A stretch of 64,000 nt of DNA from Aerophototrophica crusticola (GCA_001939945.1 MOEB01000012.1:1-64000), one strand, 5' to 3'; shown: positions 1 to 9,108, counted from the first letter of the stretch. The notes: a model not told the origin generated them from the letters alone. Numbers and translations are program-made.

Positions 1-1696
1 CGGCCAGGGGCGGGCTGAAGCCCTGCTTGGGGCGGTACAGCACCTCCCGCGGCAAATACGGCTCCAGCGCCCATTTCAGCACCGCCTTGCCGGTGCCGCC
101 GGCGAGCTTCAGGTGGGAAGGCAGGGTGAAGGCCCATTCCACCAGCCGGTGGTCCAGGAACGGTGCGCGCACCTCCAGCCCGTGGGCCATGCTGGCCCGG
201 TCCACCTTGGTCAGCATGCCGCCGGGCAGCAGAACCTTGGTCTCTACATACAGCGCGCGGGTCAGCGGGTCCGTGTGCGCGGCGCGGGCGGCGTGGCCGC
301 GCAGCACCTCCACCGCGCCATAGCCGCCTAAGGCCTGGCGGAAGTCGCCGCTGAACAACGCCTGGCGCTCCGCCGGGGGCAGCAGGGTCATGCCGCGGAA
401 CAGGCCCGCCATGGCGTCCCCCGCCAGGGACTCCAGCGTCGCCTTGGCCCGCAGCGGCCGGGGCAGGCCGTCGCCGCGGGGCCAGGCGGCGGCCAGGGGC
501 CCCAGAAGGTGGCTGCGGAAGCTGTCGGGCAGCAGGGACCGCACCCGCTCCTCCTGCCGGAAGAAGGCATGGCGGCGGTAACCGGCGAACACCTCGTCCG
601 CCCCGTCGCCGGACAGGGCGACCGTCACGTGGCGCTTGGCCTCCCGGCAGAGCAGCCAGGTGGGCACGGCGGAGGCATCGGCGAAGGGCTCGCCATAGGT
701 GGCGGAAAGCCGCTCCACCATGATCTCCGCGTCCGCCTCCGCCCGCAGCACGGCATGGTCGGTGCGGTACCGTTCAGCGACCATGGCGGCATAGCGCGTC
801 TCGTCATGCCGGGCGTCGTCGAACCCGACGGAGAAGGTGCGCGGCGTGGCCCCCAGCTCCAGCGCCATGAAGGCGGTGACGGCGGAGCTGTCCACCCCGC
901 CGGACAGGAAGGCGCCCAGGGGCACGTCGGCCACCAGCCGCTCCCGCACCGCCTCCCGCAGCCGGTCGGCGAGCTCCAGGGCCGGGGTCGCCGGCTCCCG
1001 CGGGGTGGCCAGGGGAATGTCCCAATAGCGTTCCGGTAGCGGAACGGAACCGTTCCGTAGCCGTATCGAAAGCAGGTGCCCGGGGGGAAGCTTGCAAATG
1101 CCGCGGTGGATGGTGCGCGGTTCCGGCACGTAACCGAAGGCGAAATATTCCTCCACCGCCTGCGGGTCCAGGGGCGGCACCTCGGCGAAGGCGGCCAGCA
1201 GGGCCGGCAGCTCCGACGCGAAAGCCAGGAAGCCGTCGGGCGTGACGCCGTAATACAGCGGCTTCTCCCCCAACCGGTCGCGGGCCAGGGTCAGGGTCTG
1301 GGCCTGCCGGTCCCAGACGGCCAGGGCAAACATGCCGGCGAAGCGGTCCAGGGCAGCCCGGCCCCATTCCCGCCAGCCATGGACAATCATTTCGGTATCG
1401 CATTGGGTGCGGAAGCGGTGGCCGCGCCGCTCCAGCTCCGCCACCGTGGGCGCGATGCCGTAGAGTTCGCCGTTGTAGACGACGGTGATGGCGCCATCCT
1501 CGCCGGACATGGGCTGGGCGCCATGATCCACGTCGCGGATGGCGAGGCGCCGGTGCGCCAGCCCGATGCCGGGGGACAGCCAGGTGCCGGCCCCGTCGGG
1601 GCCGCGGTGCTGCAACCGGGCGCTCATCAATGCCAGGCGGCGGGTGTCCACCGCCCGGGTGCCCTGCAAATCGAACAGGCCGGCCAATCCGCACAT
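1..1696 (-). CDS. Asparagine synthase-like amidotransferase, XrtA/exopolysaccharide type (3' end beyond window)
   Basis: The ATG at 1696 is followed directly by Cys2 (MCGLAGLF), the nucleophile of class II glutamine amidotransferases. The Gln-amidotransferase domain continues with LQHRGPDG and YNGELYG. The C-terminal AsnB-type synthetase domain has the ATP pyrophosphatase loop SGGVDSSAV. In XrtA/PEP-CTERM loci a protein of this type is standard and probably amidates a sugar or a polymer component; the substrate is not known. The start codon overlaps the TGA of the exosortase gene (TGATG), so translation is coupled. About 565 codons are visible. The family is usually about 630 residues, so roughly 65 lie off the left edge. 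Confidence 0.93.
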   Translation of the reverse strand, partial: MCGLAGLFDLQGTRAVDTRRLALMSARLQHRGPDGAGTWLSPGIGLAHRRLAIRDVDHGAQPMSGEDGAITVVYNGELYGIAPTVAELERRGHRFRTQCDTEMIVHGWREWGRAALDRFAGMFALAVWDRQAQTLTLARDRLGEKPLYYGVTPDGFLAFASELPALLAAFAEVPPLDPQAVEEYFAFGYVPEPRTIHRGICKLPPGHLLSIRLRNGSVPLPERYWDIPLATPREPATPALELADRLREAVRERLVADVPLGAFLSGGVDSSAVTAFMALELGATPRTFSVGFDDARHDETRYAAMVAERYRTDHAVLRAEADAEIMVERLSATYGEPFADASAVPTWLLCREAKRHVTVALSGDGADEVFAGYRRHAFFRQEERVRSLLPDSFRSHLLGPLAAAWPRGDGLPRPLRAKATLESLAGDAMAGLFRGMTLLPPAERQALFSGDFRQALGGYGAVEVLRGHAARAAHTDPLTRALYVETKVLLPGGMLTKVDRASMAHGLEVRAPFLDHRLVEWAFTLPSHLKLAGGTGKAVLKWALEPYLPREVLYRPKQGFSPPLA

Positions 1697-3225
1697 CAGC
1701 GTGTCTCCAGGGCTTGCAGGGTGGTGTCCTGACGGGCGAAGCGGGTCAGGCGGGCCAGGGCCGGGCCGGGGCCGTCCGCGGCATCGGTGGACAGGGCGAC
1801 CCGGGCGGCGGGCGGGTGGCGGCCGGACAGGCGGGCTGCCAGGCCGTGCAGCTTGGCCTGCCACGGGGTGCCCACGGCGCGGCCGTCCACGATGAACCAC
1901 TCCAGCACCAGCCGGGGCTGGCCGTCGCGGCCCACCAGCCGGTGCAGGGCCGCTTGGGCTGGCAGGCCGGGGCCGGCCAGGGCGACGGCCCCGCTGCCCA
2001 GGCGGGTCCAGGCAGCCTCGTCCCAGGCGCGGTGGTCATGGTGGACCATCTCCGCGCCCGGGCGCTCCAGGGCGAATCCGGCGACGGCGCGGTCCACGGT
2101 GCCGTCGGGCGCCCGGAAGCTCTCCAGCCAAATGCGGTCCGCCTGGGGAAAGGCGGGGCGCCAGGGGCCGGGCGATACGGTCTGCCATTCGGCCGCGGGG
2201 GCGGGCAGGGCTTGGGGCAGGGCGGGCAGCGTGGCGGGCAGCGGCAGCACTGCCCAGCCATAGGCGGGTCCGGCCAACAGGGCGGCCACGGCTAGGGGGA
2301 GGGCCAGGGGCTTGACTGCCGCCGACGGCGCGGGCGGGGCCGTGGTGGCGGGCTCCGGCGCCGGCCGGTCGGCCATCCAATGGCCCAGCAGCAGCAGGAC
2401 CAGCAGGATGGCGGCGAAGAAGCCCCAACCATAGACGATGTGGTCGGCGCCCACGGCGTGGCGCATGTCCGTCCAGTGGGCGATGGCGACGATGCCGGCG
2501 GCCCGGGCAGCGTTGGCCAGGACCGGCACCGCCAGGCACAGGGCGACGAAGCCGGCCTGCCGCACCCGGCTGCGGAACGACAGGTGCGCGAACAGCAGGC
2601 CCAGGACGATGTTGGCGATCAGGAAACGCAGGCCGGCGCAGGCCTCCGCCACCTCGAACACGCCGGTGGGCGTCAGCAGCAGCACCCCGTCGCGGAACAC
2701 GGGGATGCCCGCCCAGCGCAGCAGCGGCACGGCCAGGTCCGCCGTCAGGTCCTGCAGGGCGGGGACCAGCGGGTCGGCCAGGGGCACTGATGTGAACAGG
2801 AACAGGATGGGGAAGCGCAGCCGCCAAGCGATGGCCCAGCCCAGGGCCGCCGGCACGCTGGCGGCCACCATCGCCACCAGGGCCAGGTTCCCGGCCACCG
2901 CCACCTCCGCCGCCCGTCCCAGCAGCAGCAGGGTGCCGGCGCCCAACAGCAACAGGGCGGCGCTCGCCGACGGCGCTGGGACGGCCCGGGGCAGCCAGGT
3001 GCGCTCCCGCCAAGCCAGCCAGGCCGACAGGGGCGGGACCAGGAAGGCGTAGGTATAGGTGGTGCTGCCGGCCCAGGTGCCGGTGAGCTGGCGCAGCTCC
3101 GGCCATGCCGCCAGCAGGGCCAGGCCCCACAGCAGGCCCAGCCGCAGCAGCGCCGCCGGCCAGGGGGCGGTCAGGCTGATGCCGGGGCTGGCCTTGCCCT
3201 CACGTATGCCGAGCCCGATGCTCAT
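1696..3225 (-). CDS. xrtA: Exosortase A fused to EpsI domain
   Basis: A polytopic membrane protein of 509 residues. About eight hydrophobic helices fill residues 25-285, followed by a C-terminal soluble EpsI (DUF3485) domain from about 305. The exosortase active-site residues are visible: Cys196 in EACAGLRFL, Arg241 in NAARAAG and His262 in DHIVYGW. Exosortases are membrane transpeptidases that process PEP-CTERM proteins, and XrtA is tied to exopolysaccharide loci. The start overlaps the end of the upstream glycosyltransferase by 4 bp (ATGA), and the stop overlaps the amidotransferase start. No PEP-CTERM substrate is encoded in this window, so targets must lie elsewhere. Confidence 0.95.
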   Translation of the reverse strand: MSIGLGIREGKASPGISLTAPWPAALLRLGLLWGLALLAAWPELRQLTGTWAGSTTYTYAFLVPPLSAWLAWRERTWLPRAVPAPSASAALLLLGAGTLLLLGRAAEVAVAGNLALVAMVAASVPAALGWAIAWRLRFPILFLFTSVPLADPLVPALQDLTADLAVPLLRWAGIPVFRDGVLLLTPTGVFEVAEACAGLRFLIANIVLGLLFAHLSFRSRVRQAGFVALCLAVPVLANAARAAGIVAIAHWTDMRHAVGADHIVYGWGFFAAILLVLLLLGHWMADRPAPEPATTAPPAPSAAVKPLALPLAVAALLAGPAYGWAVLPLPATLPALPQALPAPAAEWQTVSPGPWRPAFPQADRIWLESFRAPDGTVDRAVAGFALERPGAEMVHHDHRAWDEAAWTRLGSGAVALAGPGLPAQAALHRLVGRDGQPRLVLEWFIVDGRAVGTPWQAKLHGLAARLSGRHPPAARVALSTDAADGPGPALARLTRFARQDTTLQALETR

Positions 3226-4481
3226 GCCACGGCCCCCGCGGCCCAGAGGCGGGCGCCCTCGTCGGACAGGGGGCAGCCGACCCGGTCCAGCACGCGGTCC
3301 AGGGTGGACAGGCGGGCGGGCCAGGCATAGCGGCGCAGCATCTGCACCCGGGCGGCGTCGCCCAGGGTGGCGCGCCGGGTGGGGTCGTCCAGCAGGCGGC
3401 CCAGCTGCTCCACCCAGGCCTGGGCCCCGTCGGCAACCAGCAGGTCACGGCCGGCCACCGCCTCCACGCCCCGGAACGCCTCGGGTGAGGCGACGACGGG
3501 CAGGCCCATGGACATGGCCTCCAGCACCTTGTTCTGGATGCCGCGGCCCACGCGCAAGGGGGCCACGGCCAGGGCGGCGTGGCCCAAATAGGGGCGCAGG
3601 TCGGGCTGCGTGCCGGTGACGATGATGCCCGGCCGCCTTGCCAGGGCCTGTACGTCCGCCGCCGGCCGGGCGCCGGCGATGCAGAACCGCACCGTGGGAT
3701 GCCGCTCCCGCAGCCGGGGCAGGACCGCGTCGGCGAACCAAGTCACCGCCTCCACGTTGGGGCGGTAATCCATCACGCCGGTGAAGACCAGCACCGGCCC
3801 GCCGGGCGGGTAGGGGTCGGGGCCTTTGTGGGCAGGGTCGAAGCGGTCGGTGTCCACGCCGTTGTGCACGGCATGCACCTTGCCGGCCAGCTGCGGCCAG
3901 CGCCCGCGGAACAGGTCCGCCTCCTCCTCCGTGGCGAACAGGCCGGCGTCGCAGGTGGCGGCCAGCAGCCCCTCGGCTTGCGCCACCAGCCGCGCCTCCC
4001 GCCGGTATAGCCAAGCCATGGGGCCACGGCTGGCCTCCGCGTACTGGGCCCATTTCTGGGAATCCATGTCCACGAAGTCCACCACCACGGGCGGCCGGTC
4101 CGGCCCGGGAAAGGGCAGGTACGCCCCCATGGCGGAGCAATAGGCATAAACCAGGTCGTAGCGCACCGCGGCCAGCCGCTCCTCCAGGAACCGCGCCAGG
4201 GTGGCGGATCGGAAATAGCGCAGGCTCAGCGCCTCCCGCGACAACAGGCCGGCCATGCCGCGCAGCTTGGCGAGGCGCGGGTTGAGGCCGACCAGGGAGA
4301 CGGCGTCGCACACGCCGGCCAGGGCGTCACGGTACTGCCAGTCCGCGGGGTCGTCCACGAAGGCGGCCAAATCCACCGTGGCCCGGTCGGACAGGTGGCG
4401 CAGGATGTGCCAGGCGCGGATCTTCTCCCCCTTGTTGGGGGGATAGGGCAGGCGGTGGGCCAGGAACAGGATCCGGGGCAT
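3222..4481 (-). CDS. Glycosyltransferase, TIGR03087-like, XrtA-associated
   Basis: A 419-residue GT-B glycosyltransferase of the GT4/GT1 type. The N-terminus, MPRILFLAHRLPYPPNKGEK, carries the characteristic start of the PEP-CTERM/XrtA-associated family (hydrophobic strand, then PPNKG). The C-terminal half has the donor-nucleotide region with VLEAMSMGLPVVAS. It probably adds a sugar to the lipid-linked repeat unit on the cytoplasmic face; donor and acceptor cannot be read from sequence. A GGGGAGG ribosome site sits 5 nt before the ATG. It lies 12 bp downstream of the FemAB-like gene and overlaps xrtA by 4 bp. Confidence 0.92.
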   Translation of the reverse strand: MPRILFLAHRLPYPPNKGEKIRAWHILRHLSDRATVDLAAFVDDPADWQYRDALAGVCDAVSLVGLNPRLAKLRGMAGLLSREALSLRYFRSATLARFLEERLAAVRYDLVYAYCSAMGAYLPFPGPDRPPVVVDFVDMDSQKWAQYAEASRGPMAWLYRREARLVAQAEGLLAATCDAGLFATEEEADLFRGRWPQLAGKVHAVHNGVDTDRFDPAHKGPDPYPPGGPVLVFTGVMDYRPNVEAVTWFADAVLPRLRERHPTVRFCIAGARPAADVQALARRPGIIVTGTQPDLRPYLGHAALAVAPLRVGRGIQNKVLEAMSMGLPVVASPEAFRGVEAVAGRDLLVADGAQAWVEQLGRLLDDPTRRATLGDAARVQMLRRYAWPARLSTLDRVLDRVGCPLSDEGARLWAAGAVA

Positions 4482-4493
4482 GGTGGCCTCCCC

Positions 4494-5528
4494 TCAGCCG
4501 AGATGGCGGGCCAGCACGGGCCCGGCCGTGTTGGCGACGGTGGCGGGCAGCCGCTTCCAGATCTCCACGAAGCGGCTGTAGCGGGGGTTCAGCGGGTTCA
4601 CGTCCGGCAGCGGCTTCCCGGACAGGGGCAGCAGGTGGTAGGCCAGCGGCTGCGGCTCGAACCCCCAGTAGGTCTTGTAGTCGTAGGCGCCGGTGCCGAC
4701 CTTGCTGCGACCGAAGTCGAAGCAGGTCAGTCCGCGCCGGGCGGCGCGCTGCATCAGGGACCAGTACATGTGGTCGTAGGCGTGCAGGGGCCGGGCCGCG
4801 TCCAGGGCGCCGCCGTAATAGGGCAGCACCGTGTCCCGCCAGAAAAAGCTGAGCAGCGCCGCCACCGGCCCGTCGGGGCCGTGGACCAGGCTGACCTCCG
4901 TCGCGTCCGGGAAGGCGCGGCACAGGGCCTCGAACCAGCGGCGGGGGAAGACCGGCGTGCCCAGCCGGTGGACGCTGGCGGCATAGATGCGGTGGAAGTC
5001 GCGCAGGTCCCGGGTGACCTCCACGGCCAGGCCGCCGCCCATGCCCTTGCGCACGTCCGCCCGCTTCTTGCGGGGGATGGCCTTCAGGTTGGCCTCCTCA
5101 TCGGCATGGATGGGCCGGCGGAAGGCGGCGTAGCGGTCACAACGGGCGACCCAGCCGGCGCTGCCGTCGGCGGGCCCGCGCAGCTCCAGGTGGTCGGCCC
5201 CCCGCTCGCGCCCCAGCCGGGCGGCGGCCTCCGCCAGTTCGGACGCCACGTCGGCATCGTCCGCCGCGATGCCCCCCTCCACCGCGAAGGGGGCGGAGAC
5301 CAGGGCATGGCCGCTCAGCCAGCTCCGCACCTGCGACAGGGGCAGCACGCCCACAGGGGCCCCGGCGCGGCGGGCCAGCAGGCCGCGGGCGGGGTGGCCA
5401 TAGGTGGCCTCCACGGCCTCCAGCCAGCCGGCCTGGTGGAAGAAGGTGGCCGTGGGGCAGGCCGCCACATAGGCGTCCCAGTCCCGGCGGTTGGCGGCGG
5501 ACAGGGCCTCGACGGTGATCCCGCTCAT
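4494..5528 (-). CDS. FemAB-related protein, XrtA-associated
   Basis: A 344-residue protein of the FemAB/GNAT superfamily, of the type found in XrtA exopolysaccharide loci. It starts MSGITVEAL at 5528, where its ATG overlaps the stop of the deacetylase gene (ATGA). An open frame continues upstream only as a shadow of that gene. Residues of the second GNAT fold such as YYGGALDAAR and FDFGRSK-GTGAYDYK are typical. Family members probably transfer an acyl or aminoacyl group to the polymer or lipid-linked intermediate; the substrate is unknown. Two further FemAB/GNAT-like genes lie at the borders of the exopolysaccharide loci (12490 and 50278). Confidence 0.9.
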   Translation of the reverse strand: MSGITVEALSAANRRDWDAYVAACPTATFFHQAGWLEAVEATYGHPARGLLARRAGAPVGVLPLSQVRSWLSGHALVSAPFAVEGGIAADDADVASELAEAAARLGRERGADHLELRGPADGSAGWVARCDRYAAFRRPIHADEEANLKAIPRKKRADVRKGMGGGLAVEVTRDLRDFHRIYAASVHRLGTPVFPRRWFEALCRAFPDATEVSLVHGPDGPVAALLSFFWRDTVLPYYGGALDAARPLHAYDHMYWSLMQRAARRGLTCFDFGRSKVGTGAYDYKTYWGFEPQPLAYHLLPLSGKPLPDVNPLNPRYSRFVEIWKRLPATVANTAGPVLARHLG

Positions 5529-6439
5529 GCCACGCCCCCGGCCAGGGCGGGCTCCTGCCGGCGAACGGGGGCCGCGGCGGCGTCGCCCAGGAACACCCGG
5601 TCCATGCGGTCCCAGCGGAAGTCGCGCAGCAGCCGCTCCACCTTGCCCTGCATCGCATGCAGGTTGACGTAGTGGCGGAAGCGGGACTTCAGCGGCAGGC
5701 CGGCGACACGCGGCTGCTCCGGGTCCACCTCCCAGGGGTGGAAGTAGAAGATGGCGGGCTGGCCGTCCGTGCGGTGCAGGTGCTCCAGCCCGCGTCGGAA
5801 CAGGGGATAGGGCGCCAGCCGGAAGAAGCCGCCGCCGCCGCAGGGCAGCCGCTGCCGCCCCACCTGCACGGTGGTCACCGGAACCTCCAGCAGGCCGGGG
5901 ATGGGCTCGAACGGGAAGCGGGGGGCGTCCGGCACGCCGTAATGGTCGTGGCGGATGGGGTTCAGGCTGCTGGAATAGCGGTAGCCGGCAGACGCCAGCT
6001 CCGCATAGGCCCACCAGTTGGTGCGGTTGACGGAGAAGCTGGGCGCGCGGTAGCCCAGCACCGGCACGCCGCCGATGTCCTCAAGCCGCCGCTTCGTGCG
6101 GTCCACGTCGCGGAAGAACTCGTCCGGGGTCAGGTCGGTGACCCGCTCATGGTCCCAGCCGTGGCTGGCCAGCTCATGCCCGCCGGCCACGATGTCCCGC
6201 ACCAGGCTGGGGTGGCGGGTACCCACGCAGCCCAGGGTGAAGAAGGTGGCCCGCACCCCGGCCCGGGCGAACAGGTCCAGCACCCGGGCTGTGTTGGACA
6301 CCACCCGGTCGGGCATGCGGCCCCACTGGTCCCGGCTGACCACGTCGGCGAAGGCGGAGACCTGGTAATAATCCTCCACGTCCACGGACAGGCCGTTGGC
6401 CGGGATGGGGGAAGCGACGGGCATCGGCACGTCAGGCAC
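5525..6439 (-). CDS. Polysaccharide deacetylase, DUF3473 type, XrtA-associated
   Basis: A NodB-fold deacetylase. The catalytic Asp pair is in LSVDVEDYY near the N-terminus, the metal-binding histidines are in ELASHGWDHER, GYRAPSFSV is the third motif, and a DUF3473-like C-terminus (IFYFHPWEVDPEQP) follows. It should remove N- or O-acetyl groups from the polymer. I place the start at the GTG at 6439, because AAGAGGAG lies exactly 7 nt before it and the codon overlaps the TGA of the ATPase gene. The in-frame ATG at 6424 has no ribosome site. Predicted length is 304 residues. It is translationally coupled on both sides within the operon. Confidence 0.92.
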   Translation of the reverse strand: MPDVPMPVASPIPANGLSVDVEDYYQVSAFADVVSRDQWGRMPDRVVSNTARVLDLFARAGVRATFFTLGCVGTRHPSLVRDIVAGGHELASHGWDHERVTDLTPDEFFRDVDRTKRRLEDIGGVPVLGYRAPSFSVNRTNWWAYAELASAGYRYSSSLNPIRHDHYGVPDAPRFPFEPIPGLLEVPVTTVQVGRQRLPCGGGGFFRLAPYPLFRRGLEHLHRTDGQPAIFYFHPWEVDPEQPRVAGLPLKSRFRHYVNLHAMQGKVERLLRDFRWDRMDRVFLGDAAAAPVRRQEPALAGGVA

Positions 6440-7466
6440 GGTGCAGCTCCTCTTGGTTCCGGGCAGCGCCCGCCTGGCCGACAAGGCCCAGCAGGTGGCG
6501 CAGCACCCGGTCATGGCTGTCCAGGTGGCGGCGGAGCTGGGACACCTCCCGCCGCAGCTGGTCGATCTCGGCCTCCGCCGGTTCGGGGATAGTCAGGCGC
6601 AGGGGCTTGGCGGGCCGCAGCACCGCCGGTTCCGCCGTGGCGGCCAGCGACATGCCGGATTCGAGCGCCAAGTCGTCCACCACCACCTGGGCCTGGGGGG
6701 AGTCCAGCCGGGACAGCCCCTCCAGCGCGCCCAGCAGCAGCAGCCGGTTGCAAAGCTGGTTGACCAGCCGCGGCACCCCCCGGCTGGCCCGGTGGACCAC
6801 GTCCAGGGCCGGCTCTGTCAGCTCCGGGTTGCCGGCCCAGCCGACGTTGGAAAGGCGGTGGCGGACATAGGCGCCCAGTTCCTCCCGGCCCAGCGGCTCC
6901 AGGTGGCACCAGCCGATGACCCGCTGGCGCAACTGCTCCATGTCCGGGCTGGCCAGCAGGCGCTGGAACTGGGGCTGGCCCACCAGGAAAGTCTGCAACA
7001 GGGGCTGCCCGTCCCCGGTCAGGTTGGACAGCATGCGGATCTCTTCCAGCGTGCGGGTGGGCAGGTTCTGTGCCTCGTCCACCACCAGCAGCACCCGCCG
7101 GCCCAACCGGCGGCGGCCGGCCAGGAAGGCCTCAAGCTCCGCCAGCCGCCCGCCCTTGTCGGCGGCCCGGGGCACCAGCCCGAAGGCGGCCAGGACCAGG
7201 CGCAGGGCGCTGTCCTCGTCAACCTGGGTGGTGGCGATGCGGCCCGCGTCCAGCCGGGCCGGGTCCAGCTCGGCAAACAAATGGTTGACGACGGTGGACT
7301 TGCCGGTGCCCACCTCCCCCGTCACGACGATGAAGCCTTCCGCCTGCTGCAAGCCGTAGCGCAGGTAGGACAGGGCCTTCTCATGCGCCTTGGAGCGGAA
7401 GAAGCCGTCGGTGCTGGGCGTCAGCCGGAAGGGCGGGCCGGACAGGCCATAGGCGCGCTCGAACAT
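6432..7466 (-). CDS. XrtA-associated ExeA-like ATPase
   Basis: An AAA ATPase of the ExeA/TIGR03015 type, 344 residues. Walker A is GEVGTGKS at 50-57 and Walker B is VLLVVDEAQ at about 125-133. The N-terminal MFERAYGLSGPPFRLTP is the usual family start. A coiled segment at about 285-325 precedes the C-terminus. These ATPases are constant members of XrtA exopolysaccharide operons and probably energise or regulate assembly; the exact role is not established. The ribosome site GGAGG lies 9 nt before the ATG, overlapping the end of the outer-membrane protein gene. The stop overlaps the GTG of the deacetylase gene. Confidence 0.93.
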   Translation of the reverse strand: MFERAYGLSGPPFRLTPSTDGFFRSKAHEKALSYLRYGLQQAEGFIVVTGEVGTGKSTVVNHLFAELDPARLDAGRIATTQVDEDSALRLVLAAFGLVPRAADKGGRLAELEAFLAGRRRLGRRVLLVVDEAQNLPTRTLEEIRMLSNLTGDGQPLLQTFLVGQPQFQRLLASPDMEQLRQRVIGWCHLEPLGREELGAYVRHRLSNVGWAGNPELTEPALDVVHRASRGVPRLVNQLCNRLLLLGALEGLSRLDSPQAQVVVDDLALESGMSLAATAEPAVLRPAKPLRLTIPEPAEAEIDQLRREVSQLRRHLDSHDRVLRHLLGLVGQAGAARNQEELHRA

Positions 7467-7469
7467 CTC

Positions 7470-9101
7470 TCAGAACCTCCAGCCCAGGGCCAGCGTCAGG
7501 GTGGTCTCGTGGTATTGGCGGTCGTCGCCGGCCTCGCCGCGGGCGTGGCCCAGGCCGGTGGTCAGGGACAGCCGCTCCGACAGGCGCCAGTCCAGCGACA
7601 GGGTGCCCCCGCCGGCCAGCCGGGTGCCGCTGCCCTCCACCTCCGCCCGGCGGGCGAAGGCGCTGGTTTCCACCGTCAGGCGGCGGGACAGGGCGTGCCC
7701 CCAGGTCAGCCGCGCCTCCGCCAGGGACTCGTCGGGGCGGGCGCGGTAGTCGCGGTCTTCCCAGCGGAAGGAGACGGCATAGCGGTTGGCGTCGCGCCGG
7801 GTGCTGGCCGACAGGGCCACCCGGCTGAAGCGGTAGGACTGGTCCGTGATGCCGAACCCGTCCCGCGTCTCCACCCCCGGCAGGGCGACGGGCGCGCCGG
7901 TGGCGGGGTCCAGCACGAAGGCGGCGGGGGCCAGGGTGTCGATGCCGGCGGTGAAGGACCGCACCGCCTCCGCCGCCAGGGTCGTGCGGGGGGAAGGGTC
8001 GAAGCTCAACCGGGCATCCAGGAACGGCGCCTCGTACCGGCGGCCGGCGCGGGCCTCCAGCTTGGTGCGCCGGCCGGGCGTGAAGGTCAGGCCGGCCGTC
8101 CAGACGGGGCCCTTGAAGGGATCGCCCCAACTGTCGGAGTCCAGATCCTCATACCCGGCCATGGCCTCCAGGGTCAGGGCGCGGCTGACGGCGCCCGCCA
8201 ACCGCAGCTCCCCCGTGCGCCGCTCGGAGTCGGCGCTGCGGCCGCGTCCGTCGGTGGTCTCCGCCTCCCCCAGCAGGGTCAGACGGTGCCGGGCGCCGCC
8301 GAAGTCGACCTGCGCCCGGCCCAGATGGCTTTCCGGCTCGGCCACCAGGTCCGACGCGGTGAAGGCGCGGGCGTACTCGTAGCGCAGCTCCGCCGCCCCG
8401 AACCGGCCCAGGCGGGGGGTGAGGGAGGGGCTGAGGCGGATGGTCTGCAAGCCCACCCGGTCGCGGTTGCCGCTGCTGTCCGACGGGGACGGGGCGACGC
8501 CGGTGCGTTCCGGTACTTGGGTGGCGGTGGCCTGGGCCTCGATGAACAGCAGGCGCCGCACTGCCTCCCCCCGCGCCATGGCGTCCAGGGTGTGGCGCAG
8601 GTCGGACTCGGTTCGCTCCTCCCCGAAGATGCTGTCGAAGTCCAGCCGGTAGTCGGCGGACAGGTAGGTGCGGGCGGACTGCTGGCGCAAGGTCGCCCCG
8701 GCGCTGTTGGTCCAGACCAGCGCCGCCTCCCGCGCGCCCGCGGGCTCCAGGTCGATGTTGTCGGTCAGGGTCACCTTGCTGGCGGCCAGCAGCTCCGCCA
8801 CCAGCGGCTCGGCACCGGCGGGCAGGGCGAGCGCGATCCCGGCCAGGGCCAGGGTGGCGACGCCGGGGCCGAAGGGGGTCGAACGGCGCCACTCCGTCCC
8901 CTCTCCCAGGGGGAGAGGGACAGGGTGAGGGGAGGTTCGGCCAGGACAGCAGGCCCGTTTCTGCGACTTTCGAATTCGAAAGCCGTGCAACCCCTCTCCC
9001 TGTCCCTCCCCCTCTGGGGGAGGGGACGCGGGGGCGAGGTTCGGCCCCGATGCAGGCCGAGGGGCACGCTTGTGCGTCAGGGAAGGTGGGGCGAAGGGCA
9101 T
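7470..9101 (-). CDS. Outer-membrane beta-barrel protein, TIGR03016-like, with repeat-derived N-terminus
   Basis: The body is a beta-barrel of alternating strands (such as RTYLSADYRLDF and VSFRWEDRDYRAR), ending in a C-terminal aromatic residue (TLTLALGWRF). That fits the XrtA-associated outer-membrane protein family, which probably forms the secretion channel partner. A secretory signal (GVATLALAGIALALPAGA) occurs only about 80 codons into the frame. Between it and any usable start (ATG at 9101, or TTG at 8990 preceded by AGGGAGAGG) the frame reads straight through two copies of a GC-rich repeat. No ATG, GTG or TTG precedes the signal more closely. The true start is therefore uncertain; a repeat insertion may have displaced it. 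Confidence 0.82.
   Translation of the reverse strand: MPFAPPSLTHKRAPRPASGPNLAPASPPPEGEGQGEGLHGFRIRKSQKRACCPGRTSPHPVPLPLGEGTEWRRSTPFGPGVATLALAGIALALPAGAEPLVAELLAASKVTLTDNIDLEPAGAREAALVWTNSAGATLRQQSARTYLSADYRLDFDSIFGEERTESDLRHTLDAMARGEAVRRLLFIEAQATATQVPERTGVAPSPSDSSGNRDRVGLQTIRLSPSLTPRLGRFGAAELRYEYARAFTASDLVAEPESHLGRAQVDFGGARHRLTLLGEAETTDGRGRSADSERRTGELRLAGAVSRALTLEAMAGYEDLDSDSWGDPFKGPVWTAGLTFTPGRRTKLEARAGRRYEAPFLDARLSFDPSPRTTLAAEAVRSFTAGIDTLAPAAFVLDPATGAPVALPGVETRDGFGITDQSYRFSRVALSASTRRDANRYAVSFRWEDRDYRARPDESLAEARLTWGHALSRRLTVETSAFARRAEVEGSGTRLAGGGTLSLDWRLSERLSLTTGLGHARGEAGDDRQYHETTLTLALGWRF
8898..9047. repeat. Two copies of a GC-rich palindromic repeat around a TTTCGAATTCGAAA palindrome
   Basis: Two direct copies (8898-8942 and 8992-9047) both begin CCCCTCTCCC and end GAGGTTCGGCC. 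Each contains an internal inverted repeat of CCCTCTCCC/GGGAGAGGG type. They flank a spacer with the 16-bp perfect palindrome CTTTCGAATTCGAAAG at 8967-8982. The same repeat family occurs at 50301-50490 and, as one short copy, at 59708-59741. Here the whole unit is open in the frame of the outer-membrane protein gene. Confidence 0.8.
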
Positions 9102-9108
9102 GGGGTGC

